Of a stretch of DNA of 64,000 bases, positions 8,354 through 17,128 are shown piece after piece. The stretch is taken from assembly GCA_024363285.1 (NCBI GenBank), contig AP024710.1, positions 2,822,001 to 2,886,000 on the forward strand, read 5' to 3'. The position numbers were made by a program, and so were the translations under genes. This DNA comes from Leptolinea sp. HRD-7 (GTDB lineage: Bacteria; Chloroflexota; Anaerolineae; Anaerolineales; Anaerolineaceae). Position 1 is the first letter of the stretch; every line of letters starts with the position of its first letter. Under the pieces are notes generated by a model that worked only from the letters and a program-made list of their open reading frames with translations, was not told the DNA's origin and searched no databases.

Positions 8354-8979
8354 TTCGATTCCTCCAGAGTGTCTTTGGAAATACTGTAAATGCAGTGAGA
8401 ATCACCACTTAAGACACAACTGATCTTTTCGACAGGGATATTCATTATCTTTGAAATCAATGTCTGATCAACAGAACAGACTTCAGGATGAGACTGTCCT
8501 ATATGGAAATATGGACAACCATTTTCGTAAATGTAATAATTCTCATCTTTCTTTTCCCATCCAACAGAAAAACCCTGTTTTTGCAGCATATTTTTTATGA
8601 AGTCAAGTTTCTGTTCTACGGAAAAACCTTCAGTTTGTTTTTCATAATCTTTTACAAGGTTTTCCGCTATATCGGTAAAGAACCTGTTGATAACCGAAGC
8701 GGGCAGAGATTCCTTCATCTGGTCAAGCAGACGGGATGTCAATTCAAAATAGCGGCTGGGGAAACGTTCAATCCCTTTCTGGCTCAATGAATAGACCAGC
8801 CGGGGGCGCCCGACGCCGTGTCTTTCCTCTTCACTTTCTACCAGTCCATCAACCATCAAATTTGTCAGATGATGCCGAACGGAAATGGCATTTATCGAAA
8901 CAGAATTTGCCAGTTCATTGATGGTTGAATGCGGTTTGTCAAGAAGTGCTTTTAAAATTTTTTCCCGGGTACTCTGCAT
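8350..8979 (-). CDS. SufR-like winged-helix iron-sulfur regulator
   Basis: 209 residues. Residues 1-75 form a winged helix-turn-helix (STINELANSVSINAISVRHH, wing HGVGRPRLVYSLS). The C-terminal domain has four cysteines at 155, 168, 188 and 196, spaced C-x12-C-x19-C-x7-C. The first pair (C-x12-C) matches the spacing I recall for cyanobacterial SufR, a repressor of suf genes that senses its own Fe-S cluster; the rest differs. Its position beside a DUF59 gene and a SUF operon supports this role. A good promoter lies upstream (9008-9037). It probably controls its own gene and sufC; direct evidence is absent. Confidence 0.82.
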   Translation of the reverse strand: MQSTREKILKALLDKPHSTINELANSVSINAISVRHHLTNLMVDGLVESEEERHGVGRPRLVYSLSQKGIERFPSRYFELTSRLLDQMKESLPASVINRFFTDIAENLVKDYEKQTEGFSVEQKLDFIKNMLQKQGFSVGWEKKDENYYIYENGCPYFHIGQSHPEVCSVDQTLISKIMNIPVEKISCVLSGDSHCIYSISKDTLEESK

Positions 8980-9007
8980 TTTTCCTCAACGCATTTATTA
9001 TAAAAAT

Positions 9008-9037
9008 AGTATAGCATGATAAAAATAATTTAGTCAA
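9008..9037 (-). promoter_or_regulatory. Promoter of the sufR-like operon
   Basis: On the minus strand TTGACT and TATACT are separated by 18 bases, about 30 bases before the ATG of the regulator. An inverted repeat AATAT-n5-ATATT (9036-9050) overlaps the -35 box and GATATT-n10-AATATC (9045-9066) follows. The arms resemble those in front of sufC, so this may be an autoregulatory operator. Confidence 0.65.
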
Positions 9038-9087
9038 TATACATGATATTTATACAAAATAATATCAAAGACCTAACACTTCTGTAG

Positions 9088-9116
9088 TTGCGGTTGGTAT
9101 TCATCAAAGATACAAT
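9088..9116 (+). promoter_or_regulatory. Promoter of the GGDEF-like gene
   Basis: TTGCGG (9088-9093) and TACAAT (9111-9116) with an ideal 17-base spacer. The possible TTG start at 9088 coincides with the -35 box, which argues that translation really begins at ATG 9157. Confidence 0.6.
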
Positions 9117-9156
9117 AATAAAGATTAATGTAATACTTGAATTCGGGGCATTGATA

Positions 9157-10374
9157 ATGAGAAAAGAACCGTCACCGCGAAGTTTACTGGTTTATCCTGC
9201 GTTATTAAGTATATGGTTATCGATATCATGCGCGGCACTATTTTATACCGATATAAAAACAGCCATGGCTGGAGTGTTGATCCTCGCGGCAGTTGCCGCG
9301 GCCACACTGGGAGCATTTTCTCTCGCTCTGGCATTCGGGATAAATATCATCACAATTATTGTCTACTCTGCGATGATTTATGTAGTCTATGATTTGAATC
9401 CTTCGAGCATGTTATTGATCGTCACATTTGTGACAGCTGAAATTGGAACTGCCATCCTTGCGTGGAATACAAACAAGCAATTTTTGTCAGTCAACCGTAT
9501 GATGGAACGCGACAAACTACTGATTGACGAAATGCGCATCAATGATGATAAAACGGGTTTAATGCGTTTCCACTATGCTCTACGTGTGATTTCAAATGAA
9601 ATTGCGCGCGGAATACGTTACGGAACGCCTTTTTCCATTCTCATGATGAAAATGAATGAATGGGACCATTTGGCCGAGACAATGGGGCTCGAATCTCGAG
9701 AAGGGTTGATGAAAGAAATTTGCGAGACATTGCAAACCAGCAGCCGAAATGTAGACACCCTTTTTATTAATATGGATAAGATCGGGATCATTCTTCCTGA
9801 AACGAATCGCGAAGGAGCGATTGTTATCGCCCAGAGATTGGAAGAACAGATCAATCGAAAAACAAAACTGACCCCCAGAACGGGAATCGTATGTTTCCCA
9901 ATTGATTCAATTGGGGAAGATGATCTGGTTCGAAAGTGCGATTCAGCGCTTAAATTTGCCGAAGAGACGGGAACTACCCGGGTAGTGTATCAGGATATTG
10001 TTAAAAGTGAAGGTAGTTCAATAAATCAATTCTTCACTAAAAGCCTGGATGTGTACGAATCAAAGAATAAAAAAAATGAGGCTGAAGAAAAAGACACCGC
10101 CGCCGGGGTAGAAGAAACCGATGTTCATTTCTGCGGAATTCACAATTTGAAAGATATTGAGAATTTACAAAAAATACTGAAAAAAGTACCTGAAATCGAG
10201 ATAATTCGCTTGATAGATTTTTCTGAATCAGAGATCATCTTTAGAATCGGAATGGAACACACAAAATTATCTGATAAATTGATCCATTTTTTGGATATTC
10301 CGAACATAACAATTGAAGACCGAAAGAACGTCATTGTTATCCGTCTGGATCCTTCTATTGAAATCAAATCATAG
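9157..10374 (+). CDS. Membrane protein with degenerate GGDEF domain
   Basis: About 405 residues from ATG 9157, preceded by GGGG at 8 bases and by a promoter at 9088-9116. Four or so hydrophobic segments fill residues 10-110. A GGDEF-type fold follows, opening with the conserved D-x-x-T-G-L-x-x-F/H segment (DDKTGLMRFHYAL). At the place of the catalytic loop, normally R-x-G-G-D-E-F followed by I-x-L-P-E-T, the protein has INMDKIGIILPETNREGA: the fold-ending strand is kept but GGDEF is lost. It should therefore not make cyclic di-GMP. A further C-terminal region of about 100 residues after a charged linker has no recognised family. It sits between the sufR-like gene and sufC; whether that is meaningful is unknown. 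Confidence 0.78.
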   Translation: MRKEPSPRSLLVYPALLSIWLSISCAALFYTDIKTAMAGVLILAAVAAATLGAFSLALAFGINIITIIVYSAMIYVVYDLNPSSMLLIVTFVTAEIGTAILAWNTNKQFLSVNRMMERDKLLIDEMRINDDKTGLMRFHYALRVISNEIARGIRYGTPFSILMMKMNEWDHLAETMGLESREGLMKEICETLQTSSRNVDTLFINMDKIGIILPETNREGAIVIAQRLEEQINRKTKLTPRTGIVCFPIDSIGEDDLVRKCDSALKFAEETGTTRVVYQDIVKSEGSSINQFFTKSLDVYESKNKKNEAEEKDTAAGVEETDVHFCGIHNLKDIENLQKILKKVPEIEIIRLIDFSESEIIFRIGMEHTKLSDKLIHFLDIPNITIEDRKNVIVIRLDPSIEIKS

Positions 10375-10404
10375 GAAACGATAAATATTTCTAACGATGG
10401 TCTG

Positions 10405-10457
10405 ATCAATATATTGATTTAATTGAATTAAATATTATGAATAATATTATAAATATT
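10405..10457. promoter_or_regulatory. Array of abutting perfect AT-rich palindromes before sufC
   Basis: Four inverted repeats follow each other with no gaps: ATCAATATATTGAT (10405-10418), ATTTAATTgAATTAAAT (10417-10433), AATATTATgaATAATATT (10431-10448) and AATATTataAATATT (10443-10457). The last touches the -35 box of the sufC promoter. The arms are perfect. I infer operators, most plausibly for the SufR-like regulator, though extrusion-prone AT palindromes or a weak terminator for the upstream gene are alternatives. Confidence 0.6.
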
Positions 10458-10484
10458 GACATAATCCCACCAAAATGGTAGACT
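10456..10484 (+). promoter_or_regulatory. sufC operon promoter
   Basis: TTGACA (10456-10461), 17-base spacer, TAGACT (10479-10484), which is close to the sigma-70 consensus; the sufC ATG follows 36 bases downstream. Confidence 0.8.
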
Positions 10485-10520
10485 TTACACATCAAACATC
10501 GTTATCTGGAGTGATTACTC

Positions 10521-11297
10521 ATGAGTGATCTGGTTATTAATAATCTACATGTACGCATTAATGAAAAACCAATTATTAAAGGTCTGAATCTAACAATTCC
10601 GCAGGGTGAGGTCCACGCGATAATGGGCCCAAATGGTACAGGAAAATCCACTCTGGCAAATACCATCATGGGGCACCCGTCGTACGAAGTCACTGAAGGT
10701 GAGATACTTTTCAAGGGAAAGAATATTCTTGAATTATCCACTGAAGAACGATCACATCTGGGGTTGTTTTTGGCTTTTCAATACCCGGTTTCCATCCCGG
10801 GTGTGACTGTGGCGAATTTCCTGCGCACGGCTGTCAACGCGCATCGTAAAGCTGCGAATCCTGAAGATAAGGGCATTCCAATTCTTGAGTTCCGAAAAGT
10901 AATGAAGGAAAAGATGGAAATGCTGAAAGTTGACTCGGCATTTGCCGGACGTTACCTGAATGAAGGTTTTTCTGGCGGAGAAAAAAAGCGCGCGGAAGTT
11001 CTTCAAATGGCTATGTTGAAACCTGAGATCGCCATTCTGGATGAAACTGATTCTGGTCTGGATATTGATGCTCTTCGTATCGTTTCAGAGGGAGTTAATA
11101 CGTTGCGCAGCAAGGACCTGGGTGTTCTGGTTATTACGCACTATCAACGCATATTGAACTATATACGACCAGATGTGGTTCACGTGATGATGGACGGCCG
11201 TATCGTAGAATCTGGCGGACCTGATCTGGCATTGGATCTGGAAGAACACGGCTACACCTGGGTACGTGAAAAAATGGAAAATGGTGAACTGGCATAA
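10521..11297 (+). CDS. sufC: SufC, Fe-S assembly ATPase
   Basis: 258 residues, the usual size. SufC is the ABC-type ATPase of the SufBCD scaffold complex. Visible motifs are Walker [10 protein letters not shown] (about 36-44), the Q-loop, the ABC signature [13 protein letters not shown], and Walker [13 protein letters not shown], where the D-E-T-D-S-G-L-D variant is typical of SufC. GGAG lies about 10 bases before the ATG. It heads a seven-gene operon to 16442 with a strong promoter upstream. Confidence 0.97.
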   Translation: MSDLVINNLHVRINEKPIIKGLNLTIPQGEVHAIMGPNGTGKSTLANTIMGHPSYEVTEGEILFKGKNILELSTEERSHLGLFLAFQYPVSIPGVTVANFLRTAVNAHRKAANPEDKGIPILEFRKVMKEKMEMLKVDSAFAGRYLNEGFSGGEKKRAEVLQMAMLKPEIAILDETDSGLDIDALRIVSEGVNTLRSKDLGVLVITHYQRILNYIRPDVVHVMMDGRIVESGGPDLALDLEEHGYTWVREKMENGELA

Positions 11298-11332
11298 ATT
11301 GCCAGTCATCATTATAAGATCGGAGAATCTTA

Positions 11333-12745
11333 ATGAGCAACGAACCACAGGCTCAATTTTTAGATGAACTTGGGGATTACCGGTACGGTTTTAGCGATAA
11401 GGATGTTTCAGTTTTTGAAACCGGCCGCGGGTTAAACCGACGAGTGGTGGAGCAGATCTCCTCCATGAAAGGTGAACCCCAATGGATGCTGGACTATCGC
11501 CTCAGGGCGTTAGAACATTTTCAACAACGTCCCATGCCGAACTGGGGGCCTGATATCAGCAGTTTGGATTTTGACAATATTTTTTATTACGTTAAACCTT
11601 CTGAAGCGGAAGGAAAATCATGGGATGAAATTCCTGATACGATAAAAACAACATTTGATAAACTGGGAATTCCTGAAGCGGAACAAAAGTTCCTTGCCGG
11701 TGTGGGAGCTCAGTATGAATCAGAAATGGTTTACCATTCGATTCAGGCTAACCTTGAAAAATTAGGTGTGATCTTCTTGAGTATAGAAGAAGGTCTTCGT
11801 CAATATCCGGATCTCTTTAAAGAACATTTTGGGACGATTGTTCCGATCGAAGACAATAAATTTGCGGCATTAAACAGTGCCGTATGGTCAGGTGGGTCAT
11901 TTGTCTATGTACCCAGGGGTGTGAAAGTCGATCTACCGCTTCAGGCATACTTCCGTTTGAATCGCGCGAACATCGGACAATTTGAGCGGTCAATCATCAT
12001 TGCGGATGAGGGGGCGCAGGTTCATTATGTTGAAGGCTGTACCGCGCCGCAATATACTACCGATTCATTGCATAGTGGTGTGATTGAGATCGTAGTCAAG
12101 AAAGACGCGCGGGTGCGCTATACAACCATCCAAAACTGGTCGAATAATGTGTATAACCTGGTCACGCAGCGTTCTGTGGTACACGAAGGCGGCACAATGG
12201 AGTGGGTGGATGCTAATCTTGGTTCTAAAGTAACCATGAAATATCCATCATGTTATCTTGTTGGTCCCGGCGCCCGCGGAGAAATTTTATCCATGGCTTT
12301 TGCCGGAAAAGGACAGATTCAGGATACCGGAGGAAAGGTTATCCATTTTGCCCCTCATACCAGCAGCAAAATAACCTCTAAATCGATCAGCAAAGCAGGC
12401 GGACAGGCGTCTTATCGTGGAATGCTCAAAGTTTACAAAGATGCCGGAGACGTTAAATCGAATGTGGTATGTGACGCGTTGCTTTTGGATTCAAAGTCAC
12501 GTACGGATACATATCCTTATATTGATATTGATGACGATGATGTTACCATCGGACATGAAGCGACTGTCAGTAAAGTCGGTGAAGAGCAACTCTTTTATTT
12601 GATGAGTCGTGGTTTAACCGAAGAACAGGCCACAACAATGGTGGTATCAGGGTTTATTGAACCCCTTGTTAAAGAACTTCCGATGGAATACGCCGTAGAA
12701 ATGAACCGGTTGATCCAGTTACAGATGGAAGGCTCTATCGGTTAA
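11333..12745 (+). CDS. sufB: SufB, Fe-S scaffold subunit
   Basis: 470 residues, full length. SufB forms the SufBC2D complex on which new Fe-S clusters are assembled in the cytoplasm. The N-terminal region ([12 protein letters not shown]) and beta-helix core ([20 protein letters not shown], which contains a conserved Cys in the SufB core; [19 protein letters not shown]) are characteristic, as is the C-terminal [31 protein letters not shown] precedes the ATG. It follows sufC after 35 bases. Confidence 0.97.
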   Translation: MSNEPQAQFLDELGDYRYGFSDKDVSVFETGRGLNRRVVEQISSMKGEPQWMLDYRLRALEHFQQRPMPNWGPDISSLDFDNIFYYVKPSEAEGKSWDEIPDTIKTTFDKLGIPEAEQKFLAGVGAQYESEMVYHSIQANLEKLGVIFLSIEEGLRQYPDLFKEHFGTIVPIEDNKFAALNSAVWSGGSFVYVPRGVKVDLPLQAYFRLNRANIGQFERSIIIADEGAQVHYVEGCTAPQYTTDSLHSGVIEIVVKKDARVRYTTIQNWSNNVYNLVTQRSVVHEGGTMEWVDANLGSKVTMKYPSCYLVGPGARGEILSMAFAGKGQIQDTGGKVIHFAPHTSSKITSKSISKAGGQASYRGMLKVYKDAGDVKSNVVCDALLLDSKSRTDTYPYIDIDDDDVTIGHEATVSKVGEEQLFYLMSRGLTEEQATTMVVSGFIEPLVKELPMEYAVEMNRLIQLQMEGSIG

Positions 12746-12766
12746 TCCGGGAGATTACATAGAACT

Positions 12767-14113
12767 ATGACAGATACTCCTGTAGTTGTTCAACGCAGCC
12801 GGTCAAAGGCTGTTGAAAATAATACAAATTTTTTCTTTTCAGATAATGACATCCCGGCAGAAAATGATACTCATCTAAAAGAGTATCGAAAAAAAGCATG
12901 GGAAACCTTTATAAGCCAGAAGCTTCCTACGGGTAAAGAGGAAGCATGGCGTCGCACCGATTTGTCAAAATTGGATCCAGGCCAGTTTTCCCTGATAAAG
13001 AATAATCCTGAAACCAGAGTATCTGAACCTCCTGCAGAAATACTTGAACCTTTAGCAGATAAAGAACAAGCAGGGCAGATCGTTCTTTATGGTTCCAGAG
13101 AGAGTATTAACGTATCAAAAAAACTTATAGATACTGGAATTATCTTTTCAACTTTCAGCCAAATGCGGACGACAAATCCAAATCTGCTCTCAAGTGTTCT
13201 GGGAAAGATAGTAAAACCTGAAGTCAATATTTTTTCTTCAATGGTGCATGCCTTTGGGCAGAATGGTGTTGTTTTATATATTCCAAGAAATACTAAAGTT
13301 GATCTGCCTTTGCATAGCGTTGTATGGAATTCACTTGAAAATGCGGCATATTTGTCACACATTGTCGTTGTATTGGAAGAGAATTCAGAAGTTACGTATA
13401 TTCATGAGTCTGCTTCACCTGAAAGAAACTCAATTCCCGCGTTTCATTCTGGTGTAGTTGAGATTCATGTTGGTGAAAACGCGAAACTTCAGTTTGTTGA
13501 GTTGCAATCTTTCGGAAAAAATGTCTGGAATTTTACAAATGAACGCGCCCGGGTGGAATCAGGCGGCACCATTGAATGGACATTTGGAGCCATTGGAAGT
13601 CACCTGACGAAGAACTTCACAGATCTGGATCTGGCAGGCGACGGTGCTACCGGTAAAATGTCAGGCTTTTATTTTACAAATGGAAAACAACACCTGGATC
13701 ATGATACCCAGCAGAATCACCTGGCTCCGCACACTACCAGTGACTTGCTTTTCAAAGGCGCATTACTGGAAAATAGTCGTTCTGTGTGGCAGGGTATGAT
13801 TTATGTGGCTCCAGGTGCGCAGAAAGCGGATGGGTACCAGGCTAACCGGAACCTGATTCTAAACAAAAGTGCCCATGCCGACTCGCTGCCGGGTCTGGAA
13901 ATTCTAGCGGATGATGTTCGGTGCACTCACGGCGCAACAGTTGGAAAGATCGACCCTGAAGAGATTTTCTACCTGTTAAGCCGCGGCATTCCAAAGAAAG
14001 AAGCTGAACGATTGATTGTGGAAGGGTTCTTTGACCCGATCATGCAGCGTATTCCTTTTGAAGGAGTAAGAAATCGCTTTCAGCAATACATCCATGACAA
14101 AATGGCGGTTTAA
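12767..14113 (+). CDS. sufD: SufD, Fe-S scaffold subunit
   Basis: 448 residues. SufD is the paralogue of SufB and pairs with it in the SufBC2D scaffold. The C-terminal core shows HLDHDTQQNHLAPHTTSDLL and YQANRNLILNKSAHADSLPG, typical of SufD, including the conserved His in LAPHTTS-like strands and LSRGIPKKEAERLIVEGFF near the end. The N-terminal 100 residues (EAWRRTDLSKL) match the family start region. It is separated from sufB by 21 bases. Confidence 0.96.
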   Translation: MTDTPVVVQRSRSKAVENNTNFFFSDNDIPAENDTHLKEYRKKAWETFISQKLPTGKEEAWRRTDLSKLDPGQFSLIKNNPETRVSEPPAEILEPLADKEQAGQIVLYGSRESINVSKKLIDTGIIFSTFSQMRTTNPNLLSSVLGKIVKPEVNIFSSMVHAFGQNGVVLYIPRNTKVDLPLHSVVWNSLENAAYLSHIVVVLEENSEVTYIHESASPERNSIPAFHSGVVEIHVGENAKLQFVELQSFGKNVWNFTNERARVESGGTIEWTFGAIGSHLTKNFTDLDLAGDGATGKMSGFYFTNGKQHLDHDTQQNHLAPHTTSDLLFKGALLENSRSVWQGMIYVAPGAQKADGYQANRNLILNKSAHADSLPGLEILADDVRCTHGATVGKIDPEEIFYLLSRGIPKKEAERLIVEGFFDPIMQRIPFEGVRNRFQQYIHDKMAV

Positions 14114-14166
14114 ACGCCTGTATGGTATGATGAATTGGCTAATTTTTTGATATACAGGAGAGCACG

Positions 14167-14478
14167 TTGGCATCTGTACCTTTTATGAAAGATCCGACTC
14201 CGGAAAATAATTTTGATGTTGGAGATACTGTTGAAGTATTGGCCGACCATGATAAAGGCGGTGAGCGCGTCCGCGGATGGGTTAGAGGAATTGTTGTCCA
14301 GGTGGACGCCAAAATGGTTGCTGTTCAATTCCGTGTAAATGTTTATCTAACAGATGGATGGATGGTGCCAGACCATATTTTATGGTTTCCACAGAATTCA
14401 TCCAATCTGCGTGCTCCATCTCCCAAGAACAGACCAACACCCCCAAAGCCTGTGGTAAACAAAGCTGACCTGTTATAA
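14167..14478 (+). CDS. Conserved-looking 103-aa protein inside the SUF operon
   Basis: 103 residues, TTG start at 14167 supported by AGGAGA five bases upstream; an ATG six codons later is the alternative. It has no cysteine. The segment DVGDTVEVLADHDKGGERVR, then GWVRGIVVQVDAKMVAVQF, reads like a small SH3/KOW-type beta barrel (V-G-D-x-V-E-V and a G-I-V strand), with a Pro-rich tail (about 80-103). It lies between sufD and sufS with a gap of 1 base to sufS, so it is surely co-transcribed. I recognise no family; an accessory role in SUF assembly is only suggested by position. Confidence 0.8.
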   Translation: MASVPFMKDPTPENNFDVGDTVEVLADHDKGGERVRGWVRGIVVQVDAKMVAVQFRVNVYLTDGWMVPDHILWFPQNSSNLRAPSPKNRPTPPKPVVNKADLL

Positions 14479-14479
14479 C

Positions 14480-15703
14480 ATGAACATTGATTTTTCAACT
14501 CTAAAGAAGGACTTTCCCATTCTTGAAAGGGAAGTCCATCCGGGTAAGCAATTGGTGTATTTGGATTCAACTGCGTCAACCCAAAAGCCACAGTTGGTTC
14601 TGGACGCCATGGATGAGTATTACCAAAAACATAACGCGAATATTCACCGCGGCGTATACACCATCTCCGAAGAAGCCACTCAGATGTATGAAGAAGCACG
14701 TGAAAAAGTGGCGAAATTCATACACGCGCCATCCAGACGAAATGTGATCTTTACTCGAAACGCGACGGAATCCTTAAATCTTGTTGCGTTTACCTGGGGA
14801 CGTGCGTATTTAAAAAAGGGTGACACAATACTTCTCACCGAGATGGAGCACCATTCGAATATTGTTCCCTGGCAGATCATTGCGGCAGAAAAAGAGTTAA
14901 AAATTGAGTTTATTCCCGTATTGGCTGATGGAAAACTAGATCTTCAAGCCTACGAATTGATGTTAAACAAAAAACCAAAGGTTGTTTCCTTCACGCATAT
15001 GTCTAATGTGTTAGGGACAATAACGCCTGCGAAAAGAATCACCGAACTCGCGCATCAAGCCGGAGCGCTAGTTGTAATAGACGGCGCTCAATCTGTTCCA
15101 CACCTGCCTGTGGATATCACCGATATAGACGCGGATTTTCTGGCATTTTCGGCTCATAAGATGTGCGGGCCTACGGGAATTGGCGCATTATATGGCAAGC
15201 TAGACATCCTGAATGCCATGCCGCCTTTTCTAGGCGGGGGTGACATGATCCGTAAAGTCACTTTCGAAGGGTTTACAACCAGTGATGTACCGGCAAAATT
15301 CGAAGCCGGTACTCCCGCTATTGCAGAAGCCATCGGATTTGGCGCGGCTGTTGATTACCTTAATTCTATTGGCATGGAAGAAATTGCCCGCCATGAACAG
15401 GAAATCGCAAAATATGGACTTGAGCAATTAGAAGCCAGTGGTATTAAAGTAATCGGTCCGCGGGAAAGCCGCGGAGGTGTACTTTCGTTTGTAATGGATG
15501 AAATTCATCCGCATGATATCGCCCAAATTTTGGATAGCGAAGGTATAGCTGTACGAGCAGGGCACCATTGCGCCCAACCATTACATTTGAAATTCGGTCT
15601 GCCAGCTACTACACGAGCCAGTTTTTATCTGTACAATTCAAAGGATGATGTAAACAGCCTTGTGAAAGGGTTAGATAAAGTCAAACAAATGTTTGACCGT
15701 TAG
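14480..15703 (+). CDS. sufS: SufS, cysteine desulfurase
   Basis: 407 residues, class II (SufS type) cysteine desulfurase, a PLP enzyme that takes sulfur from cysteine and passes it to SufU/SufB. Visible are the PLP-contact histidine region TEMEHHSNIVPWQ, the PLP lysine in FSAHKMCGPTG (about 226), and the catalytic Cys in RAGHHCAQPLH (about 363). The start at 14480 leaves one base after the previous stop. The partner sufU follows 11 bases downstream. Confidence 0.96.
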   Translation: MNIDFSTLKKDFPILEREVHPGKQLVYLDSTASTQKPQLVLDAMDEYYQKHNANIHRGVYTISEEATQMYEEAREKVAKFIHAPSRRNVIFTRNATESLNLVAFTWGRAYLKKGDTILLTEMEHHSNIVPWQIIAAEKELKIEFIPVLADGKLDLQAYELMLNKKPKVVSFTHMSNVLGTITPAKRITELAHQAGALVVIDGAQSVPHLPVDITDIDADFLAFSAHKMCGPTGIGALYGKLDILNAMPPFLGGGDMIRKVTFEGFTTSDVPAKFEAGTPAIAEAIGFGAAVDYLNSIGMEEIARHEQEIAKYGLEQLEASGIKVIGPRESRGGVLSFVMDEIHPHDIAQILDSEGIAVRAGHHCAQPLHLKFGLPATTRASFYLYNSKDDVNSLVKGLDKVKQMFDR

Positions 15704-15714
15704 ACTAAAGTGCC

Positions 15715-16113
15715 ATGGATGATCTTTATCGTGAAATTATTATTGAACATTACAAAAACCCCGGTTTTCGGGGAGAATTGAATCCTAACGATTATTCTTT
15801 TGAAGATGAAAACCCGGTATGTGGGGATCATATACGCGTCGATTTACGGGTAAATAGCGACGGTCAAATTGTTGACGCGCGATTTAGTGGAGAAGGATGC
15901 GCCATTTCTCAGGCTTCTGCTGATTTGCTAATAGAATCAGTCATTGGAAAGAACATTGAGGAAGTAAAATCGTTATCCAAACAAGATGTGTTAGATCTAC
16001 TTGGAATAGACCTGGGCGTTGTGCGGCTCAAATGCGCATTATTGCCATTAAAAGTTCTAAAAGCCGGTGTTTATGGAATGGGAAAAGAAATAGAAGAGTT
16101 GGATCTGGAGTGA
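15715..16113 (+). CDS. sufU: SufU, sulfur-transfer protein
   Basis: 132 residues, an IscU-fold protein of SufU type. The three zinc-ligand cysteines are C36 (NPVCGDH, with Asp38), C62 (GEGCAIS) and C107 (RLKCALLP). SufU receives persulfide sulfur from SufS in Gram-positive-style SUF systems. It is slightly shorter than the Bacillus protein. The gene is followed two bases later by the Rieske gene. Confidence 0.95.
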   Translation: MDDLYREIIIEHYKNPGFRGELNPNDYSFEDENPVCGDHIRVDLRVNSDGQIVDARFSGEGCAISQASADLLIESVIGKNIEEVKSLSKQDVLDLLGIDLGVVRLKCALLPLKVLKAGVYGMGKEIEELDLE

Positions 16114-16115
16114 AA

Positions 16116-16442
16116 ATGTCGGAGTCCAATGAAATAGAGTATTCCCTTGTTGGAAATATTGAAGATATACCCGAAAATAGCCGGCTCTTTATCGACTTTA
16201 ATGATGAACCCGTCGTAATTCTTAACCTGGCAGGACAATTGTATGCCATTGGTGATATTTGTACGCACGACAATGGACCTCTGGGAGATGGCGAATTAGA
16301 AAACTTTGAATTGGTTTGCCCTCGACACGGCGCCAGATTTGATATAAGAGATGGAAAGGCTAAACGAGGGCCGGCGTTTCGCGATATACCAACATACTCA
16401 ATAAAACAAGATGGCGGCAAAATATTTATTGGAAAAAAATGA
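16116..16442 (+). CDS. Rieske-type [2Fe-2S] ferredoxin of the SUF operon
   Basis: 108 residues from ATG 16116; GGAG at the end of sufU serves as ribosome-binding site. The Rieske motif is C-T-H (ICTHDNGPLGDG) followed 17 residues later by C-P-R-H (VCPRHGARFD), ligating a [2Fe-2S] cluster with two Cys and two His. It resembles the soluble NirD/BphA3-like ferredoxins often found as last gene in SUF operons. It may donate electrons for cluster assembly, or be a client of it; this is inferred from position. A terminator follows at once. Confidence 0.92.
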   Translation: MSESNEIEYSLVGNIEDIPENSRLFIDFNDEPVVILNLAGQLYAIGDICTHDNGPLGDGELENFELVCPRHGARFDIRDGKAKRGPAFRDIPTYSIKQDGGKIFIGKK

Positions 16443-16476
16443 AACTCCCGCAAATTGCAGTGCGGGAGTTTTTTTC
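16442..16476. terminator. SUF operon terminator (probably bidirectional)
   Basis: AAACTCCCGCA and TGCGGGAGTTT form an 11-bp stem with an 8-base loop, followed by seven or more T on the plus strand. The minus strand has a run of T on the other side, so it may also stop the convergent PIG-L gene transcript. Confidence 0.9.
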
Positions 16477-16478
16477 TA

Positions 16479-17126
16479 TCAAATGCAGCCGAATTTTCCT
16501 ATCACTCTGAGAATATCAAACCCTTCAGCAAAAGGCCGTTCTGCGATGGCTCCATAACGCACCAAAGTAGCACGCGTGAGGTCAGCATTGAAATAATACC
16601 GTGACGCGTATGTTGTGTATTGATTCAATGCATTGATCTTTTTCTCCACTTCAGCTTCAGTTACCTCAATAAGAAAGTTAGGGAAAAAGCCATAACTTGA
16701 CCGGATCACGTCAAAACCCAACACCGTAGTACCGCGGAAAGCTCTTAATGCTTCTTCGGTCACTGTTCCATGATCCTGATGGATGTCAGCCCGGGTATGC
16801 ACAAAAACAATATCCGGTTTGAAATCCTTGTTTAATTGGATCATGTATTCCAAAATTTCCTGTCGGAAATGAGGGAAACGGCGGGTTTCAAATTGACCCA
16901 GAATTACCTTTTCTTTGGGCACACCCAGAGCTGACATGCTGGCATAATGCTCTTCCACAAGGTGATGAAGTTCAGGATTTTTCTGATTATCCGAGAGTGT
17001 GACACAGCGGATATCGGTCTGGTCAACGATCTGGGCAATCAAAGCACCGGCGCCAAGTTCAATGTCATCGGGATGGGCACCGATAAAGCACACTTTTTTA
17101 CCTGAAAAGGTCAGTGACGCGCCCAT
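16479..17126 (-). CDS. PIG-L (LmbE) family deacetylase
   Basis: 215 residues. The family removes N-acetyl groups from sugars using Zn2+. The N-terminal motif A-H-P-D-D (GAHPDDIELGAGAL) supplies zinc ligands and the catalytic Asp, and the second histidine motif is HQDHGTV at about 118. Bacterial members act in mycothiol, bacillithiol or glycolipid synthesis; nothing nearby says which substrate applies. It is preceded after two bases by a methyltransferase gene, so the two form an operon starting at the 17970-17998 promoter. Confidence 0.88.
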   Translation of the reverse strand: MGASLTFSGKKVCFIGAHPDDIELGAGALIAQIVDQTDIRCVTLSDNQKNPELHHLVEEHYASMSALGVPKEKVILGQFETRRFPHFRQEILEYMIQLNKDFKPDIVFVHTRADIHQDHGTVTEEALRAFRGTTVLGFDVIRSSYGFFPNFLIEVTEAEVEKKINALNQYTTYASRYYFNADLTRATLVRYGAIAERPFAEGFDILRVIGKFGCI

Positions 17127-17128
17127 AA

